Notes under the pieces: generated by a model
The model's input: only the letters and a program-made list of their open reading frames with translations
What the model was told of the DNA's origin: nothing
Databases searched by the model: none
From: Spirochaetaceae bacterium
GTDB taxonomy: Bacteria; Spirochaetota; Spirochaetia; B11-G9
DNA length: 64,000 nucleotides
Direction of reading: 5' to 3'
Assembly: GCA_015493635.1 (NCBI GenBank)
Contig: WGCU01000043.1
Span: 1 to 64,000 of the forward strand
In this document: positions 36,932-45,786 of the stretch, one piece after another
How positions within the stretch are numbered: the first letter of the stretch is position 1
Layout: each line of letters begins with the position of its first letter
Position numbers and translations under genes: made by a program

Positions 36932-37381
36932 ATGGATTTTACAGCGGCACTTTCAAATTCAGAAAGAGCAAAAGTAAGTATGCAGGTGGACAGCCTGAAC
37001 AAGTCTTTGCATAACGGGAAAACAGTTTCAAAATCTTTGGGTAAAAATGACTTTTTAAAGATACTTATAACCCAGCTCAGTTACCAGGATCCTACGAAGC
37101 CCATGGAGGATAAGGAATTTATTTCACAGATGGCACAGTTTTCATCACTGGAGCAGATGACGAACATGAGCAAAGGTTTTGCTAACCTTAAAGGGATGCT
37201 TATGCAGAGTAATGCTCTGAATTTATTAGGGAAAAATGTGGAAATTATTACAGGAGATAAAGCAGTTACCGGCGTTGTGGAAGAAATATCCGGTAAAGAC
37301 CACCCTCAGCTTAAAGTCGGTGGAAGGTACTATAATTTCAGTGATGTTGAAAAGATTATCAGTAAGGGGGCTTCTCTATGA
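36932..37381 (+). CDS. flgD: Flagellar hook cap protein FlgD (short form)
   Basis: A 149-aa protein that caps the growing hook. The N-terminal conserved block GKNDFLKILITQLSYQDPTKPMEDKEFISQMAQFSSLEQM (about 38-77) is complete. The C-terminal part is much shorter than the enterobacterial protein (about 230 aa), lacking most of the Ig/tudor region, but a small beta domain (about 100-145) remains. Short FlgD forms are known in Firmicutes and spirochaetes. It overlaps flgE by 4 bp. Confidence 0.92.
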   Translation: MDFTAALSNSERAKVSMQVDSLNKSLHNGKTVSKSLGKNDFLKILITQLSYQDPTKPMEDKEFISQMAQFSSLEQMTNMSKGFANLKGMLMQSNALNLLGKNVEIITGDKAVTGVVEEISGKDHPQLKVGGRYYNFSDVEKIISKGASL

Positions 37382-38763
37382 TGCGATCATTATATTCCGG
37401 TGTTTCGGGATTACAGAATCATCAAATAAGAATGGATGTAATAGGAAATAATATTTCCAATATAAATACTGTTGGTTTTAAAAAGGGGAGAGTTACTTTT
37501 CAGGATATGCTTTCTCAAACAATGTCCGGTTCAGCTAAGCCGACTGCTGAGATCGGCGGAGTAAATCCCAAACAGGTAGGTCTGGGGATGACGGTAGCGG
37601 CGATCGATACGATTCAGACACAGGGATCAATGCAGACAACCGGTGTCATGACGGATGTTGCGATTCAGGGGAATGGATTTTTCGTTGTAAAGAATGGAAA
37701 CAAAGAGTTCTTTACCCGGGCGGGGGCATTCGGTCTTGATGAAAACGGGACTTTGGTCAATCCGGCCAACGGTATGAGAGTTCAGGGTTGGACAGCAGAA
37801 AAGGTTGCGGGTCAGGATTTTATAAATACAGCAGCTGATGTCGGTGATTTGAAAATACCTGTTGGCAGTAAAGATCCTGCCGCAGCAACATCGGAAGTGG
37901 ACCTGGCATGTAATCTTGATAAAAGAACCAAAGTTATTGCTCCCGGAGCGGCTCCCGGTGATATCCGGAAGGGAACGTGGAGCATTGATAAAACAATATA
38001 TGATACCTTCGGCAATACACATAAAATGAGAATAGATTTCACCAAGATTCCGAATACAGCAAATCAGTGGAAGGGTACTGTAGTTATTGATCCGGATGGG
38101 ACCGTACCCACAAATACAACAGCAAGCATCGGCCCAGCAGCGAATGCGAACACTTTTACAGTAACTTTCTCAAATCTTGGTGTTCTGCAGTCATCAACTG
38201 ATTCCCAGGGTGCCGTAGTAAATAATGGAGCACTGGATGTAAATGTAGGTTTTGATGTGCCGAATACAGCTCCGAACGCGGCCGGCGGTCAGGTGCGGCA
38301 GACGTTCAAGTTAAAACTTGGAACCGTTGGAAGTGTGGTAGAATCAATGACCCAGTTTGCAGAGAAAAGTTCGACGAAAGCTTACAAGCAGAACGGGTAT
38401 CCCATGGGATATCTTGAGAATTTTAAGGTAGATCAGTCAGGTAAAATAACAGGAGTTTTTTCTAACGGTACAAACCGGCTCCTCGGACAGTTGGCATTGG
38501 CAAGTTTTACAAATCCCGGCGGTCTTGAAAAAGCGGGAGAGAGTACGTATGTAGTCTCAAATAATTCAGGAGATCCAAATATAAGTAATTCTGGTGTAGC
38601 GGGTAAAGGTAAAATTATTGCCGGTGCTCTTGAAATGAGTAATGTCGATCTCGCTGAAGAGTTTACAAATATGATTGTTACACAAAGAGGGTTTCAGGCA
38701 AACTCTAAAACAATAACAACGTCGGATCAGATGCTTCAGGAGCTGTTAACGCTTAAGCGGTAA
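37378..38763 (+). CDS. flgE: Flagellar hook protein FlgE
   Basis: A 461-aa hook subunit. The N-terminal LYSGVSGLQNHQIRMDVIGNNISNINTVGFKKGRVTFQDML and the C-terminal EMSNVDLAEEFTNMIVTQRGFQANSKTITTSDQMLQELL form the D0 helices. Lys165 (in PVGSKDP) and Cys178 (in DLACNL) stand at exactly the numbers reported for the lysinoalanine cross-link of Treponema denticola FlgE, followed by the same Asn179. The hook of this organism is therefore expected to be covalently linked between subunits, which strengthens it for whole-cell torque. Confidence 0.96.
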   Translation: MMRSLYSGVSGLQNHQIRMDVIGNNISNINTVGFKKGRVTFQDMLSQTMSGSAKPTAEIGGVNPKQVGLGMTVAAIDTIQTQGSMQTTGVMTDVAIQGNGFFVVKNGNKEFFTRAGAFGLDENGTLVNPANGMRVQGWTAEKVAGQDFINTAADVGDLKIPVGSKDPAAATSEVDLACNLDKRTKVIAPGAAPGDIRKGTWSIDKTIYDTFGNTHKMRIDFTKIPNTANQWKGTVVIDPDGTVPTNTTASIGPAANANTFTVTFSNLGVLQSSTDSQGAVVNNGALDVNVGFDVPNTAPNAAGGQVRQTFKLKLGTVGSVVESMTQFAEKSSTKAYKQNGYPMGYLENFKVDQSGKITGVFSNGTNRLLGQLALASFTNPGGLEKAGESTYVVSNNSGDPNISNSGVAGKGKIIAGALEMSNVDLAEEFTNMIVTQRGFQANSKTITTSDQMLQELLTLKR

Positions 38764-38793
38764 CGTCCAGCATTACATAACTAAGGGGGAGGG

Positions 38794-38991
38794 ATGATAG
38801 AAGTAACAACGTTGCGGGATAAAATATACTATGTAAATCCGCATCAGATAGAATACATAGAGTGTAATCCTGATACTACTTTTATCATGCTCTCCGGTAA
38901 ACGGCTTATTGTAAAAGAAGATTATCCTACCATCCTGGAAAGGATTATTGAATACAGAAAGTTAATCGGCGCATTTAAGAACGAGGAGTAG
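38794..38991 (+). CDS. flbD: Small flagellar protein FlbD
   Basis: A 65-aa protein of the FlbD family (not the Caulobacter regulator of the same name). The whole sequence fits the family pattern: VTTLRDKIYYVNPHQIEYIE, then TFIMLSGKRLIVKED. Function is poorly known; it is nearly always found between flgE and motA, as here. The SD is GGGGGAGGG; motA follows after 5 bp. Confidence 0.88.
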   Translation: MIEVTTLRDKIYYVNPHQIEYIECNPDTTFIMLSGKRLIVKEDYPTILERIIEYRKLIGAFKNEE

Positions 38992-38996
38992 GCGTA

Positions 38997-39779
38997 ATGG
39001 ATATTGCTTCAATATTAGGATTGGGACTTGGTACCGCTTTCATTTTAATGTCAATGATATTAGGAGGATCGGGACTCGGTGTCTACGTTAATATACCTTC
39101 TGTATTGATGGTAATCGGCGGTTCGTTTGCGGCAATTATGGTATCCAATCCTCTTTCCAGGGTCCTTGGAATTACTAAATATACTTCCCATATTTTTAAA
39201 GTCCCGAATTACGAACTGGAGAAGACCATTTCAACGCTTGTTAATTTTTCTGAACGGGCACGGCGGGAAGGTCTTCTTGCTCTGGAAGATGATATAGAAG
39301 AGGTTGAGGATGAATTTTTAAAAAACGGAATTCAGATGGTTGTTGATGGAACCGATCCGGAAATAATAAAAACAATTCTCTATAATGATCTCAGCCAGCT
39401 TGAAGAGCGGCACGCCATAGGTATAAAGCTTATGTCTGACTGGGCGTCTCTTGCTCCGGCATTCGGTATGATAGGAACCCTTACAGGACTTATCGCTATG
39501 CTTTCGAATCTTGATGATCCGAATGCGATAGGGTCTGGTATGTCTCTTGCTCTTATAACAACGATGTATGGATCTATTCTTGCCAATATGGTTTTACTGC
39601 CTTTTAAAAATAAATTGCAGGATAGAGACCAGGAGGAACGCCTGACCAGAGAGATAATGATAGAAGGAATTCTCTCTATACAGGCCGGGGATAATCCGAA
39701 TATTCTTAAATATAAACTTGTTTCGTTCCTTGACCCTGTCAAACGGCAGAGTATGATGGAGGAACTGTCCGGTGAATAG
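38997..39779 (+). CDS. motA: Flagellar stator protein MotA
   Basis: A 260-aa inner-membrane protein with four membrane segments (two near 5-45 and two near 145-205) and the large cytoplasmic loop between (about 60-140) that touches FliG. Conserved features include the ERARREGLLALEDDIE segment and the SDWASLAPAFGMIGTLTGLIAML membrane/proline region. It forms the ion channel with MotB encoded next door. Confidence 0.96.
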   Translation: MDIASILGLGLGTAFILMSMILGGSGLGVYVNIPSVLMVIGGSFAAIMVSNPLSRVLGITKYTSHIFKVPNYELEKTISTLVNFSERARREGLLALEDDIEEVEDEFLKNGIQMVVDGTDPEIIKTILYNDLSQLEERHAIGIKLMSDWASLAPAFGMIGTLTGLIAMLSNLDDPNAIGSGMSLALITTMYGSILANMVLLPFKNKLQDRDQEERLTREIMIEGILSIQAGDNPNILKYKLVSFLDPVKRQSMMEELSGE

Positions 39780-39789
39780 GAGTTAGGTA

Positions 39790-40521
39790 ATGGGAGCCCC
39801 AGCGAAATGTAAAAAATGTGAAGAGTGTACTGTTCCTGAGTACATGCTTACGTATGGCGATATGGTAACGCTGCTCCTAACTTTTTTTGTATTGCTTTAT
39901 AATCCACAGACAATAGAAGAATCAAGACTGCAGCTTATATTAGCTGCATTCAGCGGTCTTGGAATGCAGAACGGCGGTAATACGCTGCAGGTTGGGAAAC
40001 TGGCGGAGCTAGGAAATACAATCATGTCACTTCCTTCTCTGGAGCATGGCAGGGCTATGGACAAATCCAGGAAAAGAGCGATTTCTCTTTTCCAGCCGGA
40101 AATTAAATCAAAGAAAGTACGTATCAAAGAGGATGAACGGGGCTTAATAATAAGTCTTGCAGCAGATGCCTTTTTTAGAAAGGGAAGTGCCGAGATAGAT
40201 ATGGAAAAAGCCCGTTCGACGTTGCAGAAGGTAGCAGAATTACTTAAAACCCCTGCAATGAATAGCCGTATTTTCAGAATTGAAGGGCATACGGATTCTA
40301 CACCGACAGATCCAAATGGACCCTGGCCGAGTAATTGGGAACTTTCCACTGCCAGGGCTACCAATGTACTGCATTATCTTGTGGATTTTGGTGTTAATGA
40401 GAAAAAATTTCAAGTAGCGGGTTTTGCAGATACTGTTCCCCTTGCATCGAATGATACAGAAGAGGGCAGAGCCTATAACAGACGGATTGATATTGTTATT
40501 TTAACGGATGGGCACTTATAA
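39790..40521 (+). CDS. motB: Flagellar stator protein MotB
   Basis: A 243-aa protein with one N-terminal membrane segment containing the ion-binding aspartate Asp24 (TYGDMVTLLLTFFVLL), a plug/linker region and an OmpA-like peptidoglycan-binding domain (about 110-243; FRIEGHTDSTP and LSTARATNVLHYLV). The N-terminal CKKCEEC cluster resembles cysteine pairs seen in many MotB proteins. The 71-bp gap after it carries a candidate promoter for fliL. Confidence 0.95.
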   Translation: MGAPAKCKKCEECTVPEYMLTYGDMVTLLLTFFVLLYNPQTIEESRLQLILAAFSGLGMQNGGNTLQVGKLAELGNTIMSLPSLEHGRAMDKSRKRAISLFQPEIKSKKVRIKEDERGLIISLAADAFFRKGSAEIDMEKARSTLQKVAELLKTPAMNSRIFRIEGHTDSTPTDPNGPWPSNWELSTARATNVLHYLVDFGVNEKKFQVAGFADTVPLASNDTEEGRAYNRRIDIVILTDGHL

Positions 40522-40534
40522 TGGTATTTTGTGT

Positions 40535-40563
40535 TTGCATTAATCGTACTATTTTGGTAAAAT
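40535..40563 (+). promoter_or_regulatory. Candidate internal promoter before fliL
   Basis: TTGCAT (40535-40540) and TAAAAT (40558-40563) are 17 bp apart in the 71-bp gap between motB and fliL, one of the few gaps of any size in the flagellar block. The -10 matches 5/6; the -35 keeps only TTG. The SD AGTAGGAG lies at about 40578-40585. Confidence 0.35.
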
Positions 40564-40592
40564 TCTTTTCTGTGGAAGAGTAGGAGTTTTTA

Positions 40593-41141
40593 ATGGGTGA
40601 TGAAGAAGTTTTTGCTGAAGAAGAATTAGCCGGCGGAGAAGGGCAGGAGCTTGGAGGGAAAACAGGATTTATACCTGCTGCTATCCTGAAGCTTCTGAAG
40701 TGGGTAGCCCTTGGGCTTGGTGCGATTATTTTCATTGTTACCGTTGTTATTTTTACGGTAAAAATATTAAATAAGGGCCCCCAGCAGGTGGTATATCCTT
40801 CAGCATCGGAAAAGTATCAAGCGACTCCCAAGATCCTGCAGTGGTTCGAGTTGGGACAGATCCGGGCTCAGACGAGCGATGATCATCCGGTGACGGTGAT
40901 TGTGACCCCCAAGCTTGGTTACAAAATGAACGATGCAAAGATTTTAAGTGATCTTATTGCACGAAAAGAGTATCTGATAGATGCGACCCGTACGTTCTTT
41001 TCACTAAAAAAAGCGTCTGAACTTACACCGGATCAAGATGAGAAATTGAAGATGGAGCTGAGAGAAAAACTCAATAAACTGGTAGATAATCAGGAGATAC
41101 AGGCTATTGTTTTTATTGATTTTAATGTTGTAGAGTTTTAA
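40593..41141 (+). CDS. fliL: Flagellar basal-body protein FliL
   Basis: A 182-aa single-pass protein with an acidic cytoplasmic N-terminus, a membrane segment (about 39-61) and a periplasmic stomatin-like domain (about 75-182). FliL rings surround and activate the stator in several bacteria, including Borrelia. Sequence conservation is low, but topology, size and place before fliM agree. Confidence 0.88.
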   Translation: MGDEEVFAEEELAGGEGQELGGKTGFIPAAILKLLKWVALGLGAIIFIVTVVIFTVKILNKGPQQVVYPSASEKYQATPKILQWFELGQIRAQTSDDHPVTVIVTPKLGYKMNDAKILSDLIARKEYLIDATRTFFSLKKASELTPDQDEKLKMELREKLNKLVDNQEIQAIVFIDFNVVEF

Positions 41142-41152
41142 ATGGAGTGTAG

Positions 41153-42175
41153 ATGAACGAAGTACTTTCACAGGATGAGATTGACCAGCTGTTAACAGCA
41201 ATCTCAACCGGCGAAATAGAAACTGAAACGGTAAGTCAGACTCAGGAAAAGCGTAAAATCAAGATTTACGATTTTAAACGTCCTGACAAGTTCTCTAAAG
41301 AGCAGATTCGTACTGTTTCCATTATGCATGAAACCTTTGCGCGGTTAACCACGACCGCACTTTCCGCCCAGCTGCGGAGTCTTGTTCATGTACACGTTGC
41401 ATCTGTAGATCAGCTTACGTATGAAGAATTTATCCGTTCAATTCCAAATCCTACAACCCTTGGTATTATAAACATGGATCCTCTCAAAGGATCAGCTATT
41501 CTGGAGATAGACCCGGCTATAACTTTTTCGGTTATCGATAGACTTTTCGGCGGTCAGGGAGAAAGTACAAAAGTGAACCGGGACCTGTCAGATATTGAAC
41601 AGTCAGTTATGGAAAATATTATTGTCCGGATACTCGGAAATCTGAGGGAAGCCTGGAGTCAGGTAATTGATCTACGGCCCCGTCTTGGACAGATTGAAAC
41701 GAATCCGCAGTTTGCCCAGATTGTACCTCCCACAGAGATGGTTGTTCTTGTTACCCTTGAAACAAAGGTGGGTGAAGTTGAAGGAATGATGAATTTTTGT
41801 ATTCCGTATCTCACCATAGAGCCTATTATAGGAAAACTTTCAGCTCAGTATATGTACTCTTCTGTCAGAAGCGGAAGTACAACTGAGAATTTGAATATAT
41901 TGAAAGACAGACTTTCAACAATAGCAGTTACGGTTATTGCAGAAATTGGAAATATGAATCTTACGGTCCGGGATGTACTTTCTTTACGGAACGGTGATGT
42001 CATTAGAATACCGAATGTCCGTATCAATGATCCGATGGTTTTAAAAGTGGGTAACAGAGATAAATTCTTATGCAGACCGGGAGTTGTCGGGAATAAAATT
42101 GCGGTACAGATAACAAATAAACTGGAAGATGTCAGTAAAGGTGAGATTGAAGAACTCACCGCAGAAGGAGAATAA
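41153..42175 (+). CDS. fliM: Flagellar motor switch protein FliM
   Basis: A 340-aa C-ring protein. The N-terminal CheY-P-binding peptide LSQDEIDQLL is at 5-14, the middle CheC-like domain includes EFIRSIPNPTTLGIINMDPLKGSAILEIDPAITFSVIDRLFGG, and the C-terminal SpoA domain ends the protein (NGDVIRIPNVRINDPMVLKVGNRDKFLCRPG). The gene overlaps nothing but is spaced only 2 bp from fliY. Confidence 0.96.
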   Translation: MNEVLSQDEIDQLLTAISTGEIETETVSQTQEKRKIKIYDFKRPDKFSKEQIRTVSIMHETFARLTTTALSAQLRSLVHVHVASVDQLTYEEFIRSIPNPTTLGIINMDPLKGSAILEIDPAITFSVIDRLFGGQGESTKVNRDLSDIEQSVMENIIVRILGNLREAWSQVIDLRPRLGQIETNPQFAQIVPPTEMVVLVTLETKVGEVEGMMNFCIPYLTIEPIIGKLSAQYMYSSVRSGSTTENLNILKDRLSTIAVTVIAEIGNMNLTVRDVLSLRNGDVIRIPNVRINDPMVLKVGNRDKFLCRPGVVGNKIAVQITNKLEDVSKGEIEELTAEGE

Positions 42176-42177
42176 TA

Positions 42178-43254
42178 ATGAGTGATGGATCATTATCACA
42201 AGATGAAATTGATGCTCTGTTGCAGGGTGACAGTATGGGGTTTTCTACTCCTTCAGCCGGTGGAGATTCCGGTTTTTCTGAAAAAGATAAAAATGACTTT
42301 TCCTCTTTTCTCGGCGAAAATGTTAAATCCATAGAATCAAACCTTTCCGGCATGCTTGGCGAGAATGTTACGATTGGAGCTCCGACGGTGGAAGTCGTAA
42401 ACAGCAGTGATATTCAAAGCCATTTTACGGATTCCATTGTAGAGATAAAAATGGATTTTAATGAAGGTATTGTCGGTCCTCATTCATACATATTTGAGGA
42501 GAAAGCAGCTCAGGTTATTGCCGGTAAAATGATGGGGCAGGATGATGTGGATCTGAACGAAGCTGCCCTTTCCGCTCTTGAAGAAGCTGCCAATACCATT
42601 TCCGGATCAACTGCGACAGCCGTAGGAGATCTTCTGGGAAAAACTATTCTGAATTCACCCGGTAAAACATCCATGCTCTCTCCGACCGAACTTGCGTTCA
42701 ACGATTCTACTGCTGTCCTGGTAAGTTATCCAGTAACGGTGAATGGTCTTGATCCCACGAAAATGGTTGAATTGTATACCCCTGAGAATGCTCAGGAAAT
42801 AGCCAGAACATACGGAGGCGGTTCTGACGCAATGGATTCTACGGGATTGGGAACTCAGAACTCTGCAGGTGCAGCTCAGGGATTCGGGAATCAGGCAATG
42901 CCTCAGACGGGAGGCGGGATGCAGGGTTTTAACCAGGCAAATGTACAGTCAGTTCAGTTTCCGAACCTGGTACCGCAGATGAATCCTACCGAACAGGGGA
43001 ATATCGGTCTTCTCATGGATGTCTACATGGAGATGACTGTTGAGCTGGGGAGGACAAAACGTTTAATTAAAGATATACTCGGTATGGGTGAAGGAACCAT
43101 TATCGAGCTTGATAAACTTGCCGGTGAACCGGTTGATATTCTCGTAAATCACAAATTGATAGCCAAGGGAGAGGTTGTTGTTATTGATGAGAATTTCGGT
43201 GTTCGTGTTACGGAAATAGTTTCTCCCATGGACAGAGTAGGCGATCTGTCATGA
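42178..43254 (+). CDS. fliY: Flagellar motor switch phosphatase FliY
   Basis: A 358-aa protein with three parts: an EIDALL-type CheY-binding peptide (LSQDEIDALL, 6-15), a CheC-like domain (about 40-215), and, after a Gly/Gln-rich linker (about 215-265), a FliN SpoA domain (about 275-358). The CheC-like domain keeps one phosphatase signature: Ser132, Glu136, Asn139 and Pro161 fit the [D/S]x3Ex2N...P pattern. The first site of CheC is not recognisable. It is therefore likely both a switch component and a CheY-P phosphatase, as in Bacillus. Confidence 0.92.
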   Translation: MSDGSLSQDEIDALLQGDSMGFSTPSAGGDSGFSEKDKNDFSSFLGENVKSIESNLSGMLGENVTIGAPTVEVVNSSDIQSHFTDSIVEIKMDFNEGIVGPHSYIFEEKAAQVIAGKMMGQDDVDLNEAALSALEEAANTISGSTATAVGDLLGKTILNSPGKTSMLSPTELAFNDSTAVLVSYPVTVNGLDPTKMVELYTPENAQEIARTYGGGSDAMDSTGLGTQNSAGAAQGFGNQAMPQTGGGMQGFNQANVQSVQFPNLVPQMNPTEQGNIGLLMDVYMEMTVELGRTKRLIKDILGMGEGTIIELDKLAGEPVDILVNHKLIAKGEVVVIDENFGVRVTEIVSPMDRVGDLS

Positions 43255-43283
43255 AATAATATAAATCACAAACGGGAGGGGAT

Positions 43284-43871
43284 GTGATTACAACAAAAAA
43301 AGCTTTCTACAGCGTTCTATTTATCTTTATACTCAGTTTTCCGCTTATAGCTCAGGAGACTGTTCCTGCTGCCGATGAAACAAAACTTTCTGTAGAAACG
43401 GCAACAGCTGTAGCAAATCCTCAAACTCCCGCTTTAAATGAAAATCTGTCAGCGTTTTCTGTCTGGGATGTTGTGCGTATGGTTCTTGTACTCGGGGGAG
43501 TACTTGGTGTTATTTATCTGCTCTTCTATCTTCTGAAAAAAATGGGGCATCAGATTAAGGATGCCGGTAATGTAATAGACGTGATAGCAACAAAAAATCT
43601 TACTACGAACAGTGCTGTTCACCTTATAAAAATAGGTGGTCAGATATTTTTAATTGGAGCGGGTGACGGAAATATACGTCTGTTGTCTGAAATAACAGAC
43701 AAAGAAACCCTTGACCAGCTCACTCTTGAGAATAGTACAGCAGTCACTCAAAACCGATCGTTTTCCGAAGTTATCCGGGGTGCCTTGAAAGGCGGCGGAG
43801 TTTTAAAGGATATCGATAAAGAACGGAGTACGTTCTTGAAACAACAGAAAAACCGTTTGAAAAATATGTAG
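43284..43871 (+). CDS. fliO: Flagellar export assembly protein FliO/FliZ
   Basis: A 195-aa protein with a cleavable-looking signal peptide (about 1-23), a periplasmic linker (about 24-60), one membrane segment (about 65-88) and a cytoplasmic FliO domain (KNLTTNSAVHLIKIGGQIFLIGAGDGNIRLL). FliO helps to assemble FliP in the export gate. It is similar to the signal-peptide-bearing FliZ of Bacillus. The start is GTG behind GGGAGGGGA. Confidence 0.87.
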   Translation: MITTKKAFYSVLFIFILSFPLIAQETVPAADETKLSVETATAVANPQTPALNENLSAFSVWDVVRMVLVLGGVLGVIYLLFYLLKKMGHQIKDAGNVIDVIATKNLTTNSAVHLIKIGGQIFLIGAGDGNIRLLSEITDKETLDQLTLENSTAVTQNRSFSEVIRGALKGGGVLKDIDKERSTFLKQQKNRLKNM

Positions 43872-43892
43872 GATCATCATCCTGGGGGGGGA

Positions 43893-44705
43893 ATGAACAC
43901 TAAAATATTAATTATTATTATTGTAATTGGACTGATAATTCCGGTATCAATGCTTTTCGGGCAAACTGCGCCGGCAGGCGGGAACGGTCCGACAGCTGTA
44001 AACGGGCAGACGCTGAACGGCATTAATATTCCTTTTGTAAATCTGACCGTAAGAAACCCGCAGAATAATAAAGAGGTAGCTTTATCATTACAGCTTCTTC
44101 TTTTCCTTGCGGTTATAACTCTTTCTCCTTCCATAATAATATTAACAACTTCCTTTTTGCGGATAGCTGTTGTTTTTGATTTTATCAAACGGGCGCTTTC
44201 TCTGCAGCAGGTACCTCCAAATCAGGTTTTAATGGGGGTCGCACTCTTTTTGACATTATTTATTATGTGGCCGACTTTTAATACAATATATGAAAAATCA
44301 TTCAAGCCCTTTTCAGAAGGGAAAATAGGTATCCAGGAAATGTATGACAATGCCGCTGCTCCTTTAAGAATATTTATGTATAAGCAGATGGATGGAAATT
44401 ATAAAAACATCCAGCTGTTTATGAATATGCGGGGATTAAAAAAACCTAAAAACTTTTCGGAAGTTCCTACCTACGTGCTTATACCCGCTTTTGTTCTTCA
44501 TGAACTAACCGTGGCATTTAAAATTGGAATTTTGCTTTTTATACCATTTATTATAATAGATATGGTTGTCGCTTCAACCCTTATGTCCATGGGTATGATA
44601 ATGCTTCCCCCGGTAATGATTTCCATGCCTTTTAAAATTATTCTTTTTGTTCTTGTCGACGGATGGGGACTCATTACACAGCAGCTTATCATGAGTTTTA
44701 AATAG
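43893..44705 (+). CDS. fliP: Flagellar export gate protein FliP
   Basis: A 270-aa inner-membrane protein with an N-terminal signal sequence (about 1-25) and four membrane helices. The family signatures SPSIIILTTSFLRIAVVFDFIKRAL and QQVPPNQVLMGVALFLTLFIMWP are intact, as is the C-terminal VDGWGLITQQLIMSF. Five FliP subunits with FliQ and FliR form the export gate. Confidence 0.97.
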   Translation: MNTKILIIIIVIGLIIPVSMLFGQTAPAGGNGPTAVNGQTLNGINIPFVNLTVRNPQNNKEVALSLQLLLFLAVITLSPSIIILTTSFLRIAVVFDFIKRALSLQQVPPNQVLMGVALFLTLFIMWPTFNTIYEKSFKPFSEGKIGIQEMYDNAAAPLRIFMYKQMDGNYKNIQLFMNMRGLKKPKNFSEVPTYVLIPAFVLHELTVAFKIGILLFIPFIIIDMVVASTLMSMGMIMLPPVMISMPFKIILFVLVDGWGLITQQLIMSFK

Positions 44706-44716
44706 GGAGGTTCAGA

Positions 44717-44986
44717 ATGACAATTGGATTTGCGGCTGGACTCATGAAAGACGGTATATTACAGATTCTTTTGATGAGTGCACCGGTGCTTCTTATCGGT
44801 ATGACTGTCGGGCTTATTATTTCCATTTTTCAGGCAACAACATCAATTCAGGAACAGACGCTTACCTTTGTGCCCAAGATTATTGCAATATTTCTTACTT
44901 TGGCATTTTTTGGTCCATGGATGCTTACGTCCATGCGGGAGTATGCTTTTAAAATCTTTGGCTTGATATCTCATATGAACGGATAA
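44717..44986 (+). CDS. fliQ: Flagellar export gate protein FliQ
   Basis: An 89-aa protein with two membrane helices joined by the conserved GLIISIFQATTSIQEQTLTFVPKI loop. It is a standard-length FliQ, coupled between fliP (11 bp) and fliR (8 bp). Confidence 0.96.
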   Translation: MTIGFAAGLMKDGILQILLMSAPVLLIGMTVGLIISIFQATTSIQEQTLTFVPKIIAIFLTLAFFGPWMLTSMREYAFKIFGLISHMNG

Positions 44987-44994
44987 AGGAAACA

Positions 44995-45786
44995 ATGAAT
45001 ACAGAGCTGATAACAGCAAATGTACAGATATTTCTCATCGTTTTTGTCCGCATCCTTGCGCTTCTTCAGACAGCACCGCTCATGTCATCATCATCTCTGC
45101 CCGGTATAATTAGAGTCGGACTGGCATTGATAACGAGTTTTTCCGTTGCCCCATGGGTTATTCAATCGGGATATCCGCTGCCGGATAATGGTCTTTCTTT
45201 TGTGCTTATCCTTGCGGGAGAAGCGGTTATCGGCATTTCTATCGGTCTTATCCTTACGGTGATGTTTTCTGTATTTACTGTTTCCGGGCAGTTCTATACG
45301 GTTCAGATGGGGTTTGGTGCTTCACAGGTTTTTGATCCGCTGGCGCAGATACAGATTCCACTTATGGGACAGTTTCTTAATCTTATTGCAATGTTTGTTT
45401 TCCTTCTGGACAGCGGTTTGCAGAAGATTTTTCTTACGGGTATTCTTAGATCTTTTCAGAGTATCCGCGCAGTGGACTTTATGCTGTTAAAGGAACCTCT
45501 TTTTAAAATATTTTTACAGAGTTTATCGGTACTTTTTAAGCAGGCTCTTGTCATAGCATTCCCTATACTCGGTGTCCTGCTCCTCGTTTCTGTTTCCATG
45601 GGGCTTTTGGCAAAAGCCGCACCTCAGATGAATCTGCTGATGCTTGGATTTCCCATTAAGATAAGTGTTGCGTTTCTCATGCTCTTTATTACCATCCCCT
45701 TACTTATGGAAGTGTTTGCCAGAATCGTAGATTCGAGTTTTTACGGTGTTATGCAGTTCCTAGATAGTATGAGGGGGCAGGTATGA
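44995..45786 (+). CDS. fliR: Flagellar export gate protein FliR
   Basis: A 263-aa membrane protein with about six hydrophobic segments. The family motifs RILALLQTAPLMSSSSLPGIIRVGLALI and GFGASQVFDPLAQIQIPLMGQFLNL are clear. FliR completes the FliPQR gate. The last 4 bp overlap flhB. Confidence 0.95.
   Translation: MNTELITANVQIFLIVFVRILALLQTAPLMSSSSLPGIIRVGLALITSFSVAPWVIQSGYPLPDNGLSFVLILAGEAVIGISIGLILTVMFSVFTVSGQFYTVQMGFGASQVFDPLAQIQIPLMGQFLNLIAMFVFLLDSGLQKIFLTGILRSFQSIRAVDFMLLKEPLFKIFLQSLSVLFKQALVIAFPILGVLLLVSVSMGLLAKAAPQMNLLMLGFPIKISVAFLMLFITIPLLMEVFARIVDSSFYGVMQFLDSMRGQV

Noticed and set aside
39790-39870. Cysteine cluster CKKCEEC of MotB as a novel metal site
   Set aside because: Cysteine pairs before the MotB membrane helix occur in many MotB proteins, so it is not unusual.
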